Source: Planctomycetota bacterium (GTDB lineage: Bacteria > Planctomycetota > Planctomycetia > Planctomycetales > Planctomycetaceae). From it: a DNA stretch of 64,000 nt. Positions 35,987-44,680 of this stretch are shown here, in pieces. Within the stretch, counting starts at the first letter, position 1. Each line of letters opens with the position of its first letter. The translations under genes and the position numbers were made by a program. The notes under the pieces were generated by a model. The model was not told where the DNA came from, did no database searches, and saw nothing but the letters and a program-made list of their open reading frames with translations. The stretch is taken from NCBI GenBank assembly GCA_003388505.1, contig QQVO01000018.1, positions 118,279 to 182,278 of the forward strand, in the 5' to 3' direction.

Positions 35987-37162
35987 ATGACCAGCGCACC
36001 GGCCCCCACTCCCGGACGTCACTCCGTCTCCCGCCGCGACTTTCTCGCCGTCGGGGGACTCAGTATGGTCGGCCTGCCCGCCGCCGAGCAGGCCGCCGTT
36101 CTCCGCGCCCAGGAACGCAGCGGCCCCCGCAGCGTGATTCTCGTCGTCATGAGCGGCGGCCCCAGTCAGTTGGAGACCTTCGACCCCAAACCGGACGCCC
36201 CCTCCCACGTCCGCGGCCCGCTCCGCGCGATCGCCACAGAAATCCCGGGAGTCCATTTCAGCGAAGCGCTCCCCCGCCTCGCCCAACGCACCGGCCGGCT
36301 GTGCGTCATCCGCTCCCTCTTCCACGACGCCGCACCGCTGCATGCCACCGGCCTGCAGCTGCTTCTCACCGGCAGCGTCGCGCACGCCGGAGTCCCCGCG
36401 CCCAGCCTTGGTTCCGCCGTCGCCCGCCTCATCGGACCACGCAACGGCGTCTCCCCGTATCTTCTCGTTCCGCAGCGGATCAAAGGGACAGGAACAACCG
36501 CCCCATGCGGCGAAGGCCCCGGCTGGCTCGACAAATTCTTCGCCCCCATGGTTCCCGGGCGCGCCCTGCTCGCCGGTGACTTTGAACGCACCCGCCCCAT
36601 CGTCCGCGACGACTATGGCGACACCGACTTCGGCCGCCGACTCTGGCAGGCTGCTCGATTGATCGAAGCGGGCGTCCGCGTCGTCACAGTCAACCTCTGC
36701 CCCCGCCTCCACGGTGAAGTCACCTGGGACGCCCACGCCCACAAGACCGCCGCCCCGGCCACACTCTTCGATTACCGCGACACAATCGGCCCCCGCTTCG
36801 ACCGCGCCGCCGCCGCACTCCTCGACGACCTCCACCGCTCCAGCCTCCTCGACGAAACACTCGTCATCTGCACCGGAGAATTCGGCCGGTCACCCCGCCT
36901 CAACCCGAACGGCGGCCGCGACCACTGGCCCCATTGCTGGTCCGCCATCCTCGCCGGCGCCGGCACGGCCGGCGGAACCGTCATCGGCGCCAGCGACGAC
37001 CTCGCCGAACACCCCACCGACGCTCCCCTCCACATCAGCAGCCTCGTCGCCTCCGCCTACCGCGCCCTCCGCCTCGACCCCCGCAGAAAAATCGCCTCCG
37101 AAGACGGCGAACAGACCCTCCTCGAAGCCGACCCGATCCCCGCCCTCTTCACCGACACATAA
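35987..37162 (+). CDS. DUF1501 family Tat-exported protein
   Basis: A 391-aa protein; ATG 35987 with CAGGA upstream. A twin-arginine signal (SRRDFLAVGGLSMVG) precedes the sulfatase/phosphatase-like fold of DUF1501: VMSGGPSQLETFDPKPD, VIRSLFHDAAPLHATG, DTDFGRRLWQAARLIEAGVR, WDAHAHK and CTGEFGRSPRLN. Family length is ~400-480, so it is slightly short. DUF1501 genes usually sit beside PSD1 or cytochrome-type genes; here the large PVC dehydrogenase follows after 60 bp. Function is unknown. Confidence 0.9.
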   Translation: MTSAPAPTPGRHSVSRRDFLAVGGLSMVGLPAAEQAAVLRAQERSGPRSVILVVMSGGPSQLETFDPKPDAPSHVRGPLRAIATEIPGVHFSEALPRLAQRTGRLCVIRSLFHDAAPLHATGLQLLLTGSVAHAGVPAPSLGSAVARLIGPRNGVSPYLLVPQRIKGTGTTAPCGEGPGWLDKFFAPMVPGRALLAGDFERTRPIVRDDYGDTDFGRRLWQAARLIEAGVRVVTVNLCPRLHGEVTWDAHAHKTAAPATLFDYRDTIGPRFDRAAAALLDDLHRSSLLDETLVICTGEFGRSPRLNPNGGRDHWPHCWSAILAGAGTAGGTVIGASDDLAEHPTDAPLHISSLVASAYRALRLDPRRKIASEDGEQTLLEADPIPALFTDT

Positions 37163-37222
37163 GCCCGACTAGAATACCCCCAGACATTACGCGAAACCGA
37201 AACGCCCACGCCGGATCACCCA

Positions 37223-40200
37223 ATGCCCCGCACCCTCCGAGTCCTCTCCCTCCTCCTCATCACGGCCACGCTCGCTCTCGGCGTCCGCATCTCCCAATCG
37301 ACGCAGGCAGACGAACCCTCGCTCGCCGACGAACTCCCCCGCATCCCCGCCACCGAACCGGCCGACGTGATGGACACGTTCGAAATCCAGCACGGATTCC
37401 AGCTCGAACTCGTCGCCCACGAACCCCTCGTCGCCGACCCCGTCGACGCCTGCTTTGACGAACAAGGCCGCCTCTACGTCGCCGAGATGCACGGCTATCC
37501 CTACTCCGAAGAAGTCCGCGCCCAGCAGCCTGAACCGATCGGCAAGGTCGACGCAGGCGTCGTCCGACTCCTCGAAGACACCGACGGCGACGGCGTCTTC
37601 GACGAAAGCTGGAAATTCGCCGAGGGCATCAGTTGGCCCACCTCCGTCTGCTGCTACGACGGCGGCGTCTTCGTCATCGCCCCCGAAAAACTCTGGTACT
37701 TCAAGGACACCGACGGCGACCACGTCGCCGACGTCCGCGAGATCGTCTTCACCGGCCTCAGCCGCGCCAACGTCCAGGGTCTCGCCAACAACCTCAAGTG
37801 GGGCCTCGACAACCGCATCTACGCCTCCGGCGGCACCAACAGCGACAGCGTCCTGACCCGCGACGGTGAAGAAGTCGGCAGCCTGCGCGGCCGCAACTTC
37901 GCCTTCGATCCCAAGACCGGCGAAGTCGAGTTCCTCACCGGCGGCCGCCAGTTCGGGCATTCCTTCGACGACTTCGGCAACGCCTTCGTCTGCTCCAACA
38001 GCAACCACATTCAGCACATCGTCTTCCCCATCAAGTACATCAACCGCACGCCCGGCGTCACGGTCTCCGGAGCGATCCGCACCATCGCCGCCGAAGGCGC
38101 AGCCGCACCGGTCTACCGCAAAAGCCCCGCCGAACCCTGGAGAATCGTCCGCACCCGCCGCCGCGCCGCCGACCCCAACTTCGCAGACCGCGCGCCCGCC
38201 ACCGAACTCGTCGCCACAGGCTTTTTCACCTCCGCCACCGGCGTCACCATCTATCGCGGGGACGCCTACCCCGAGCCATTCCGCGGCAATGCATTCATCG
38301 GCGACGTCGGAGGCAACCTCGTCCACCGCAAAACCCTCGCCCCCAACGGCGTCACCTTCACCGCCACCCGCGCCGACCAGGACGTCGAATTCATCACCTC
38401 CACCGACAACTGGTTCCGACCCGTCAACTTCGTCAACGGACCCGACGGCTGCCTCTACATTCTCGACATGTACCGCGAGACCATCGAGCATCCCTTCTCC
38501 ATCCCCGAAGACATCAAGCAACACCTCGACCTCGAAAGTGGAGACGACCGCGGACGCATCTACCGCATCGCCCCCCCCGAATGGAAACAGAAACCGTTCC
38601 CCAACCTCGCCGAGATGAACACCAGCAAACTCGTTGACCAACTCAATTCGACGAACGCCTGGAACCGAGTCACCGCGCAGCGGCTCCTCTGGGAACAGCA
38701 GGACCAGGCCGCCGTCGAACCGCTCCACGCACTTGTTGAGAACTCCACGTCAGACACCGCCCGCGTCCACGCCCTTTACACCCTCGACGGCCTCGGCGCT
38801 CTCACCCAGGCCGATCTCTTCGCCGCACTCGATCCTCCCGATCCCCGAGTCGCCGAACAGGCCGTCCTCCTCGCCGAAAAACACCATGCAGACTTCCCCG
38901 GCGCCGGCGAAATTCTCTTCCGCGCCATCGCCGAGTACCCCGAGGACGCCCGTGTCCAGTTCCAGGTCGCCTTCTCCCTCGGCGAATTCGATGAACAAAC
39001 CACCGCGAGGGGATTGGCCCTCCTCGCCTCCAACCCCAATCTCTCGTCCGACGTTCAACAGGCCATGCTGACCTCCGTCGGCAACCGTGGTCCGCAACTG
39101 GTCACCAGCCTCCTCGCCCGCAGCGACCTCGCCGACGGGGAAGTCCGCTGGCTCCAGCGCCTGGCCGAACTCATTACTGTCAACGGCGGCGCACCCGACG
39201 TCGTCAATGCGCTGACCGACATGCCCGACGGCGACAGGCGGGCTGCCGTCGCCGCTGCCGTCCTGCAGTCCGTCGCGCGGGGCCTGACGACTCGCGGCAA
39301 CACGCTCTCCCAACTCGCTGCGACGGACGACATCAGCGACGAGGCCCGCGCCATCGTCTCGGCCAGCTTCGCCACTGCCCGCGCCTCCGCCCTCGACGCA
39401 GACGCACAAACTTCCACCCGAGCCGCCGCCGTCACGTTCCTCTCACACGATGAAACGGAGAATCTGATCGACCTGACGGAACAACTCCTCACCCCCCAGC
39501 AGCCGCAGGCGATCCAGTCGGCCGTCGTCCGGGCCGTCTCCGACCACCCCGGCGCCGAAGTCACCGCCGGCCTCCTCGAATCGTGGGCCGCCACGAGCCC
39601 TGCCGTCCGCATCGAAATCATCGATGCGCTCCTCCGCTCCCAGGCCCGCACCGAACAGCTCTTCGCCGCCATCGAAGCGGGCGACGTCAAACCCGGCGAG
39701 ATCGCCGCCGACAAGCGCCAGGCGCTCCTCTCGCATCCGGTCGCCGCCGTTCGGGGACTCGCCGAACAGCACTTCGGCGTCGCCGATGCCGACCGCGCCA
39801 AGGTCATCGCCGACTACGAACCGGCCCTCGAGGAAGAAACCAACGCCGAGCGCGGCGTGGCCGTCTTCAAGAAGGTCTGCGCCAACTGCCACAAGGTGGG
39901 CGAGGAAGGCCACGCCGTCGGCCCCGACCTCGCGTCGGTCGTTAACAAGTCCCCCCGCGACCTGCTGATCGCCATGCTCGACCCCAACCGCGAGGCCCAG
40001 CCCAACTTCACCAACTACAGCGTCCTCCTGGAAGACGGCCGCATCGTCACCGGCATCATCGTCGACGAAACCGCCGACACGCTCACCCTCCGCCGCGCCG
40101 AAGGGAAGGAAGACGTCATCCTCCGCAACCAGATCGAAGAACTCCGCTCCACCGGCCTCTCCCTGATGCCGGTCGGCCTGGAAAAAGACATCACCCCTGA

Positions 40201-40261
40201 ACAAATGGCGGACGTCATCGCGTTCATTAAATCGATCCCGCCGAAAGAGGCCGGCAAATAA
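37223..40261 (+). CDS. PVC-type membrane-bound dehydrogenase with haem-binding CxxCH
   Basis: A 1,012-aa exported protein with an N-terminal signal/anchor (VLSLLLITATLALGV). Residues ~50-440 form a propeller with the GSDH/PVC-dehydrogenase signatures: FQLELVAHEPLVADPVD, LYVAEMHGYPY, EDTDGDGVFDES, ANVQGLANNLKWGLDN and FVNGPDGCLYILDMYRE. A HEAT-like helical stretch follows (~460-860). The C-terminus is a cytochrome c: CANCH at 886-890, PDL, and a distal Met probably in LSLMPVGLE. The family is confined to planctomycetes and relatives, and the substrate is thought to be a sugar or alcohol. It is probably in an operon with the DUF1501 gene. Confidence 0.92.
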   Translation: MPRTLRVLSLLLITATLALGVRISQSTQADEPSLADELPRIPATEPADVMDTFEIQHGFQLELVAHEPLVADPVDACFDEQGRLYVAEMHGYPYSEEVRAQQPEPIGKVDAGVVRLLEDTDGDGVFDESWKFAEGISWPTSVCCYDGGVFVIAPEKLWYFKDTDGDHVADVREIVFTGLSRANVQGLANNLKWGLDNRIYASGGTNSDSVLTRDGEEVGSLRGRNFAFDPKTGEVEFLTGGRQFGHSFDDFGNAFVCSNSNHIQHIVFPIKYINRTPGVTVSGAIRTIAAEGAAAPVYRKSPAEPWRIVRTRRRAADPNFADRAPATELVATGFFTSATGVTIYRGDAYPEPFRGNAFIGDVGGNLVHRKTLAPNGVTFTATRADQDVEFITSTDNWFRPVNFVNGPDGCLYILDMYRETIEHPFSIPEDIKQHLDLESGDDRGRIYRIAPPEWKQKPFPNLAEMNTSKLVDQLNSTNAWNRVTAQRLLWEQQDQAAVEPLHALVENSTSDTARVHALYTLDGLGALTQADLFAALDPPDPRVAEQAVLLAEKHHADFPGAGEILFRAIAEYPEDARVQFQVAFSLGEFDEQTTARGLALLASNPNLSSDVQQAMLTSVGNRGPQLVTSLLARSDLADGEVRWLQRLAELITVNGGAPDVVNALTDMPDGDRRAAVAAAVLQSVARGLTTRGNTLSQLAATDDISDEARAIVSASFATARASALDADAQTSTRAAAVTFLSHDETENLIDLTEQLLTPQQPQAIQSAVVRAVSDHPGAEVTAGLLESWAATSPAVRIEIIDALLRSQARTEQLFAAIEAGDVKPGEIAADKRQALLSHPVAAVRGLAEQHFGVADADRAKVIADYEPALEEETNAERGVAVFKKVCANCHKVGEEGHAVGPDLASVVNKSPRDLLIAMLDPNREAQPNFTNYSVLLEDGRIVTGIIVDETADTLTLRRAEGKEDVILRNQIEELRSTGLSLMPVGLEKDITPEQMADVIAFIKSIPPKEAGK

Positions 40262-40361
40262 CGGCGAGCCGCGCGGCGTCAGCCCGCGGATGGAGGGAGT
40301 GACTTCGCTGCTCTGCGTCCGGGATATTTTGCCTGGCCTTCCGCTGATTGCGGGCGAGGCG

Positions 40362-41747
40362 TTACTGGTGGGGGTCGGTGTTTGAGGGGAAGTGTTTGTT
40401 GACGTGCATCAGGAAGACTTCTTCGTGGGTCGGTCCGCCCCATTCGACGTAGCTTGGTTGTCCGACGTCGTGGTGGGGTCTGCGAAAATCCTTGAAGGCG
40501 TTCAGCTTGCTGTGGAATTCGCCCTCGGGAGTTACGAACATCAGATCCATCGGAAAGCTCCAGTTGTCAACGAGAGCCTGCGCAAGGGGGTCCTCCTGTT
40601 CGGCGAGGGCTTTCAAGTCGTCGACGATGATCAGCGTGCTGACAAACGTGTCATTGATGCGATCGATGACCTGGGGCGAAGAGAGCAGACCTGCTCTCGA
40701 ATCGGTGCCGCTGGGTCAACAACTCTGGTCGTCGAGGCCGCCCCAGGAGACGGCGGCCAGGATCGGCTTGCCGGAGGTTTCGGCCCTGGCGAGCGCCTCA
40801 GTGAAGGGAACCCAGTCGATTTCTAGAAACTTGTAGAACGTCTTCTTCAGGTCGGCCCGGGCCTGCGTGAGCGTGATCTGATCGGTCCATTGCCGGTCCT
40901 CTGGAAACTGTGTGCCGTCGGTCAACTCCATGCGGTCGACGTGGACAATGTCGCGGGCGGTCACGACTTCGTCGCCGTGCCGGATCTCGCGGTTGACATC
41001 GGGAGGGGAGACCCCGTCGAAGGCGGCGATGACCGTGAGATGCACGTTGAGCGTGTTCTCGGGCGGAATCTCAACGTGAAAGTGCTCGATCGACCTGGAC
41101 TGGCGGTTGATGACCATTCGCCCGGTGAAGTAGGCCGGCGTGTACCACATGTTGATTCCCAGTTGGAACTCGGCGTGCCAGCGGAACACGAGATCGAAGT
41201 GTGTGGGGGACTGCGCCCGTAACACGCCGAAGGCGCCGTCGGGACCGGACCGACGTCCGCGGGAGACGGCACGCATGCTGGGGTTGGAATGGAATTGCGT
41301 CAGGAACGGGGCAACGCGGTCGAGTTCGATGGACCACATCTGTCCGACGTCTTCGAACTCGGCGGGCAGAAGCGGCGAGAAGTCTCGAGCGGTGTACGTG
41401 CGGCGCGGGACATCGACGGTGAGGTCGCGAAAGACTGCGTAGATCGATTCGGGAACCTGCCGTTCGAGTTGTTCGCGACCTGTACCGATCGGCGACCAGT
41501 GGGCCGTCAGTTCGAGCGGCCCCTGTCCGGAAAGCATCGGATGCACGTCGCCCGTGTAGGCGTCGGCCACGTCGGGACCGCGGTTGTTCGGAACCTGGTC
41601 CACGACGGGAGTGGAGTCCTGCTCCTGTTCCGTGACCTGAGTCGATTCGCGGCCGTCGGGTTTCGGCTCAGGATCGCGAGGCCGGAACACGAGAGCGATG
41701 GAGACGACGGCGATGAGCGACAGGAGAACCACTGCGATACGAATCAT
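40362..41747 (-). CDS. Thioredoxin-like selenoprotein with Cys-Sec motif (in-frame UGA)
   Basis: The frame reads 343 codons, meets TGA at 40718-40716, then continues open for 117 more codons to a stop at 40362. Read through, the protein is 461 aa with Sec344 in GLDDQSCUPSGT, a Cys-Sec pair after GKPILAAVSWG, i.e. where a thioredoxin-fold protein has its redox pair. The part after the UGA keeps thioredoxin-like features (FVSTLIIVDDLKALAEQ, FPMDLMFVTPEGEF). A SECIS hairpin begins 17 nt after the UGA. The N-terminus has one membrane or signal segment (IAVVLLSLIAVVSIALVF), so the domain is outside the cytoplasm. Residues ~70-320 are a separate domain of unknown family. A truncating mutation is the alternative, but the intact downstream frame and hairpin argue against it. 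Confidence 0.82.
40681..40698 (-). promoter_or_regulatory. Bacterial SECIS element
   Basis: On the mRNA, GAGAGCAGGTCTGCTCTC folds into a 7-bp stem with a GGUC loop, 24 nt between the UGA and the loop. The apical GCAGGUCUGC matches the E. coli fdhF SECIS apex as I know it, the SelB-binding part. Spacing fits bacterial SECIS rules. Confidence 0.85.
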
Positions 41748-41795
41748 GCGGACACCTCTGACATGACTGACCGGATGATGATGATGTTGTTCATT

Positions 41796-42797
41796 CTACA
41801 ATATCCACTCCCGGAACTGCCTCTCATCCACATTCCGGCCGCTGAGAACGACGACGATGTCGGCCTCGCCGTCCGGTTTGACGCGGCCGGTGAGCAGAGC
41901 GGCGGTGGTGATTGCGCCGGAGGGTTCGGTGCGGAGGCCGTGCTGGCCATAGAGCCATCTCATTGCTGCGCAGGTGTCGCCATCGGGCACGGGAACGGAA
42001 CGCGCGACGGTTCGCTGCAGGATGGGCCAGTTGTATTCGCCGACATCGTAGGAGAGGAGGCCGTCGCAGATGCTTTTGGGATGGTCCAACCGGACGCGGC
42101 GGCCTTCGGCCAGCGACATGCGGAAGTCGTCAGCGTGCTCCGGTTCGACGCCGACGATTTCCGCGCCCGGATATCCGTCCTCGATAGCGAGGGCGTGGCC
42201 GGCCATCAGCCCGCCGCCGCTGACCGGGCAGAGGAACAGGGACACGTCGCGCTGCTGCCGGCGGAGTTCCTGCACGATTTCCAGTCCGCCGACGCCGTTG
42301 CCGGCGATGACAAACGGGTCGTCGTACGGGTTGGCCGGCACGGCTCCTTCCTGCTCGGCGATTTCGCGGTGCATCCGTTCGCGGTCGCCGGTTTCATGGT
42401 CGCGCGAGATGTCGTAGGTGCGGATCTCGGCGCCGAACGATCGGGTGAGGGTGGTTTTCACTTCGGGAGCGGTGTCGGGCATGACGACGATCACGCGCTT
42501 GCCGTACCGCATTCCGGCGAAGGAGATTCCGGCCGCGAAGTTGCCCGAGGAATGGGCCACGACCGGGCGATCGCCGACCGTTTCGCGATTGCGGTCCATC
42601 CAGTACAGGCCGCCGAGCAGTTTGAACGACCGCACCGGGGTCCAGCCGTAATCCTTGATCCAGACCCGCCGGCTCTCGGGCAGGCCGAGTTCCTTTTCCA
42701 GTGCGTAGGAGCGGATCAGCGGCGCGGGGGAGATGTGTTGCAGGATGACCTGCTGGGCGGATCGCACGTCGTCGATTGTGGCGGTCTGAATTGCCAT
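41796..42797 (-). CDS. Threonine/serine dehydratase (PLP-dependent)
   Basis: A 333-aa fold-type II PLP enzyme. Schiff-base Lys59 is in TPVRSFKLLGG. The other motifs are HSSGNFAAGISFAG for the substrate, NPYDDPFVIAGNG, the phosphate-binding CPVSGGGLMAG, and GLRTEPSGA. It lacks the C-terminal ACT-like regulatory domain of biosynthetic IlvA, so it matches the catabolic or regulatory-free type. It should deaminate threonine or serine to the 2-oxo acid in the cytoplasm. It lies upstream of the selenoprotein gene on the same strand (48-bp gap). Confidence 0.9.
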   Translation of the reverse strand: MAIQTATIDDVRSAQQVILQHISPAPLIRSYALEKELGLPESRRVWIKDYGWTPVRSFKLLGGLYWMDRNRETVGDRPVVAHSSGNFAAGISFAGMRYGKRVIVVMPDTAPEVKTTLTRSFGAEIRTYDISRDHETGDRERMHREIAEQEGAVPANPYDDPFVIAGNGVGGLEIVQELRRQQRDVSLFLCPVSGGGLMAGHALAIEDGYPGAEIVGVEPEHADDFRMSLAEGRRVRLDHPKSICDGLLSYDVGEYNWPILQRTVARSVPVPDGDTCAAMRWLYGQHGLRTEPSGAITTAALLTGRVKPDGEADIVVVLSGRNVDERQFREWIL

Positions 42798-42867
42798 GGG
42801 TCATGTCCTGCAGAGTTGTAAAGTCATTCTGTGCTGTTTGATTTCACCTGATGCCGACGAGTCGACA

Positions 42868-43143
42868 TCAATCCAGCAAGACTTCGAGCACCAACAACGA
42901 CAGGAGCGTGCCGAGTATCATGCCGCAGAATGCGTGTCCTCGCGGTTGTCTAAACATCCCGACAATTGAGATCAGAGTCGCGGGGATACTGAGTAACACC
43001 AGTGGGCCTAAAGTGCAGACGATTCCAATGAGTGCGATAAGCGCGAGAGCGAAGCCGGTTTCTCCAAGTCGGTTGCGGTCCTCGGGCACGCTACATCGAC
43101 GGCTTGTACCACCATTGTCGTCGCCAGTGTGCATCACGAGCAC
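42868..43143 (-). CDS. Small membrane protein (91 aa)
   Basis: Two hydrophobic segments (FALALIALIGIVCTLGPLV and GMILGTLLSLLVLEVLL) separated by SIVGMFRQPRGHAFCG. The N-terminus is polar (MHTGDDNGGTSRR). It resembles small DUF4190-like proteins, without certainty. It lies 15 bp upstream of the sulfatase stop on the same strand as its neighbours. Confidence 0.5.
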   Translation of the reverse strand: MLVMHTGDDNGGTSRRCSVPEDRNRLGETGFALALIALIGIVCTLGPLVLLSIPATLISIVGMFRQPRGHAFCGMILGTLLSLLVLEVLLD

Positions 43144-43158
43144 TCCGTGTCGTAGGTC

Positions 43159-44595
43159 TCACTTCGCCTCCTCCATCCATACGTCAACCAACTGCGGGTC
43201 GCGAATCTCCGCCAGCCCGTCCCGGATCTTCGTTTCAAACTCCTGCTTGATCCGCGATGCTTCGGGATCGTCCGAATCGATCAGGTTCTGCGACTCGGCG
43301 GGGTCGTCAGCCAGGTGATAGAGTTCGCGGCGGCCTTCGTGGGCGAAATCGATCATCAGTTTCCATTCCGGCGTGCGCCAGGCCCGCATGTCGACGGTGG
43401 CCCCGTGCCGCATACTGTATTCGGCGTAGAGCGAGTTGTCCCACTCGACCGGCTCGCCCTTCAGCAAGGGGACGATGCTTTCGCCGCGGACTGTGATCTC
43501 CGCCGGCAATTCAACTCCCGCAATCTCGAGCAGCGTGGGGTACCAGTCGAGGTTGGAGACGGTCTGCTCAACGACCGCGCCCGGTTCGATCGCGGCGGGC
43601 CAGCGGACGACTGTGGGGACGCGGAGCGCCTGGTCGAACAGGTTCGGCCGCCGCTTGCGATCGATGTGCTCCCACTGCTTGGGCGGGAGTTCGGTGAGCA
43701 TCCAGTGGGCGTTTCCCTTGTACCACAGCCCGTGGTGCCCGTTGTGGTAGCCGTGGTCGCTGGTGAACACGACGACGGTGTTCTCCGCCAGTCCCAACCG
43801 GTCCAGCGTCTCCAGCACGCGGCCGAGGTTGCGGTCGACGCTGGCGCAACTGGCGTAATACTCGCGGGTGAACTGCTTGACCTTCTCGACGTCGAGCTTG
43901 GGAAAATCGGGTTCGGGAAGCAGGGGATCGAGGTCTTTGTACGGTTCCCAGTCCTCCTCGCGGGTCGGCAGCCAGGCGGCGTGCGGTTCGCGGTAGTGCA
44001 ACGAGACGAGGAAGGGGTCTTCCCGGTGTGTCTCGATGAACTGCAGTGCGTGGTCAGTCACAAGATCGACGGTGAAGCCGTTGGTCTTGACGTCGTGCCC
44101 GTCGATTTCGAGCACCGGGTCTTTCGGCGGACAGCCCCCGCTACGGATGCCCATGAATTCATCGTAGCCGGACAGAGTCGGATGAAACCGGTCTGCGGTT
44201 CCCAGGTGCCACTTGCCGAACAGGCCGGTGGCGTAGCCGGCCTCCTGGAGCAGTTCCATCCAGGTGACGGTGTTGGGGTTCAGTCCGTGCTGCGGTTCGG
44301 CGCGGGGGTTGATCCAGTCGATGATGCCGAGTTCCGACCCATACCGGCTGGTCGCCAGCGACGCCCGCGAGGGACTGCAGACCGGCGTCGCCACGAAGGA
44401 GTTCGTCAGCACGGCCCCTTCGCGGGCCAGACGGTCCATGTTGGGCGTCTTGAGCTGGGTATTGCCTGCGAATCCGGCTGCCGTTGGGGCCTGGTCGTCG
44501 GTGAGGACGAAAACGATGTTCGGGCGATCGGTAGCGGCGGCGCTTGAGACGCACATGACGACGCAAGCCAGGACGAGTTGCAGGATTCGATTCAT
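43159..44595 (-). CDS. Type I (formylglycine) sulfatase
   Basis: A 478-aa exported enzyme. ATG 44595 is chosen because a signal peptide follows (ILQLVLACVVMCVSSAA); the frame further upstream runs through a palindrome. RPNIVFVLTDDQ provides metal ligands, CSPSRASLATSRYG the Cys73 formylglycine site, and GKWHLG and FTSDHGYHNGHHGLWYKG further active-site residues. It is unlike the 7629 sulfatase outside the core. It may act with the MocA-type oxidoreductase gene upstream on the same strand. Substrate is unknown. Confidence 0.93.
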   Translation of the reverse strand: MNRILQLVLACVVMCVSSAAATDRPNIVFVLTDDQAPTAAGFAGNTQLKTPNMDRLAREGAVLTNSFVATPVCSPSRASLATSRYGSELGIIDWINPRAEPQHGLNPNTVTWMELLQEAGYATGLFGKWHLGTADRFHPTLSGYDEFMGIRSGGCPPKDPVLEIDGHDVKTNGFTVDLVTDHALQFIETHREDPFLVSLHYREPHAAWLPTREEDWEPYKDLDPLLPEPDFPKLDVEKVKQFTREYYASCASVDRNLGRVLETLDRLGLAENTVVVFTSDHGYHNGHHGLWYKGNAHWMLTELPPKQWEHIDRKRRPNLFDQALRVPTVVRWPAAIEPGAVVEQTVSNLDWYPTLLEIAGVELPAEITVRGESIVPLLKGEPVEWDNSLYAEYSMRHGATVDMRAWRTPEWKLMIDFAHEGRRELYHLADDPAESQNLIDSDDPEASRIKQEFETKIRDGLAEIRDPQLVDVWMEEAK

Positions 44596-44621
44596 TTTCG
44601 GATCTCGCGAGAATACCGAAA

Positions 44622-44651
44622 AACGCCCACCGGTTGCAACCGGTGGGCGTT
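44622..44651. terminator. Palindrome between two codirectional genes
   Basis: AACGCCCACCGGTTGCAACC extends to a 13-bp-arm perfect hairpin. It lies between the Gfo/Idh stop (44681) and the sulfatase start, and could end the upstream transcript. It resembles 19061-19084. Confidence 0.5.
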
Positions 44652-44680
44652 GGAAATGGCGAACGGTTTCGTCGGCGCTG

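Noticed and set aside
37187..38728. Long antisense frame opposite the PVC dehydrogenase gene
   Set aside because: It is a high-GC shadow rich in Gly, Asp, Val and Ala with no domain; the plus-strand gene has clear motifs throughout.
40716..41747. A normal 343-aa protein ending at the TGA, with a separate small gene downstream
   Set aside because: The frame continues for 117 codons without a ribosome site of its own, and a SECIS hairpin lies at the correct distance. Selenocysteine read-through explains the layout better.
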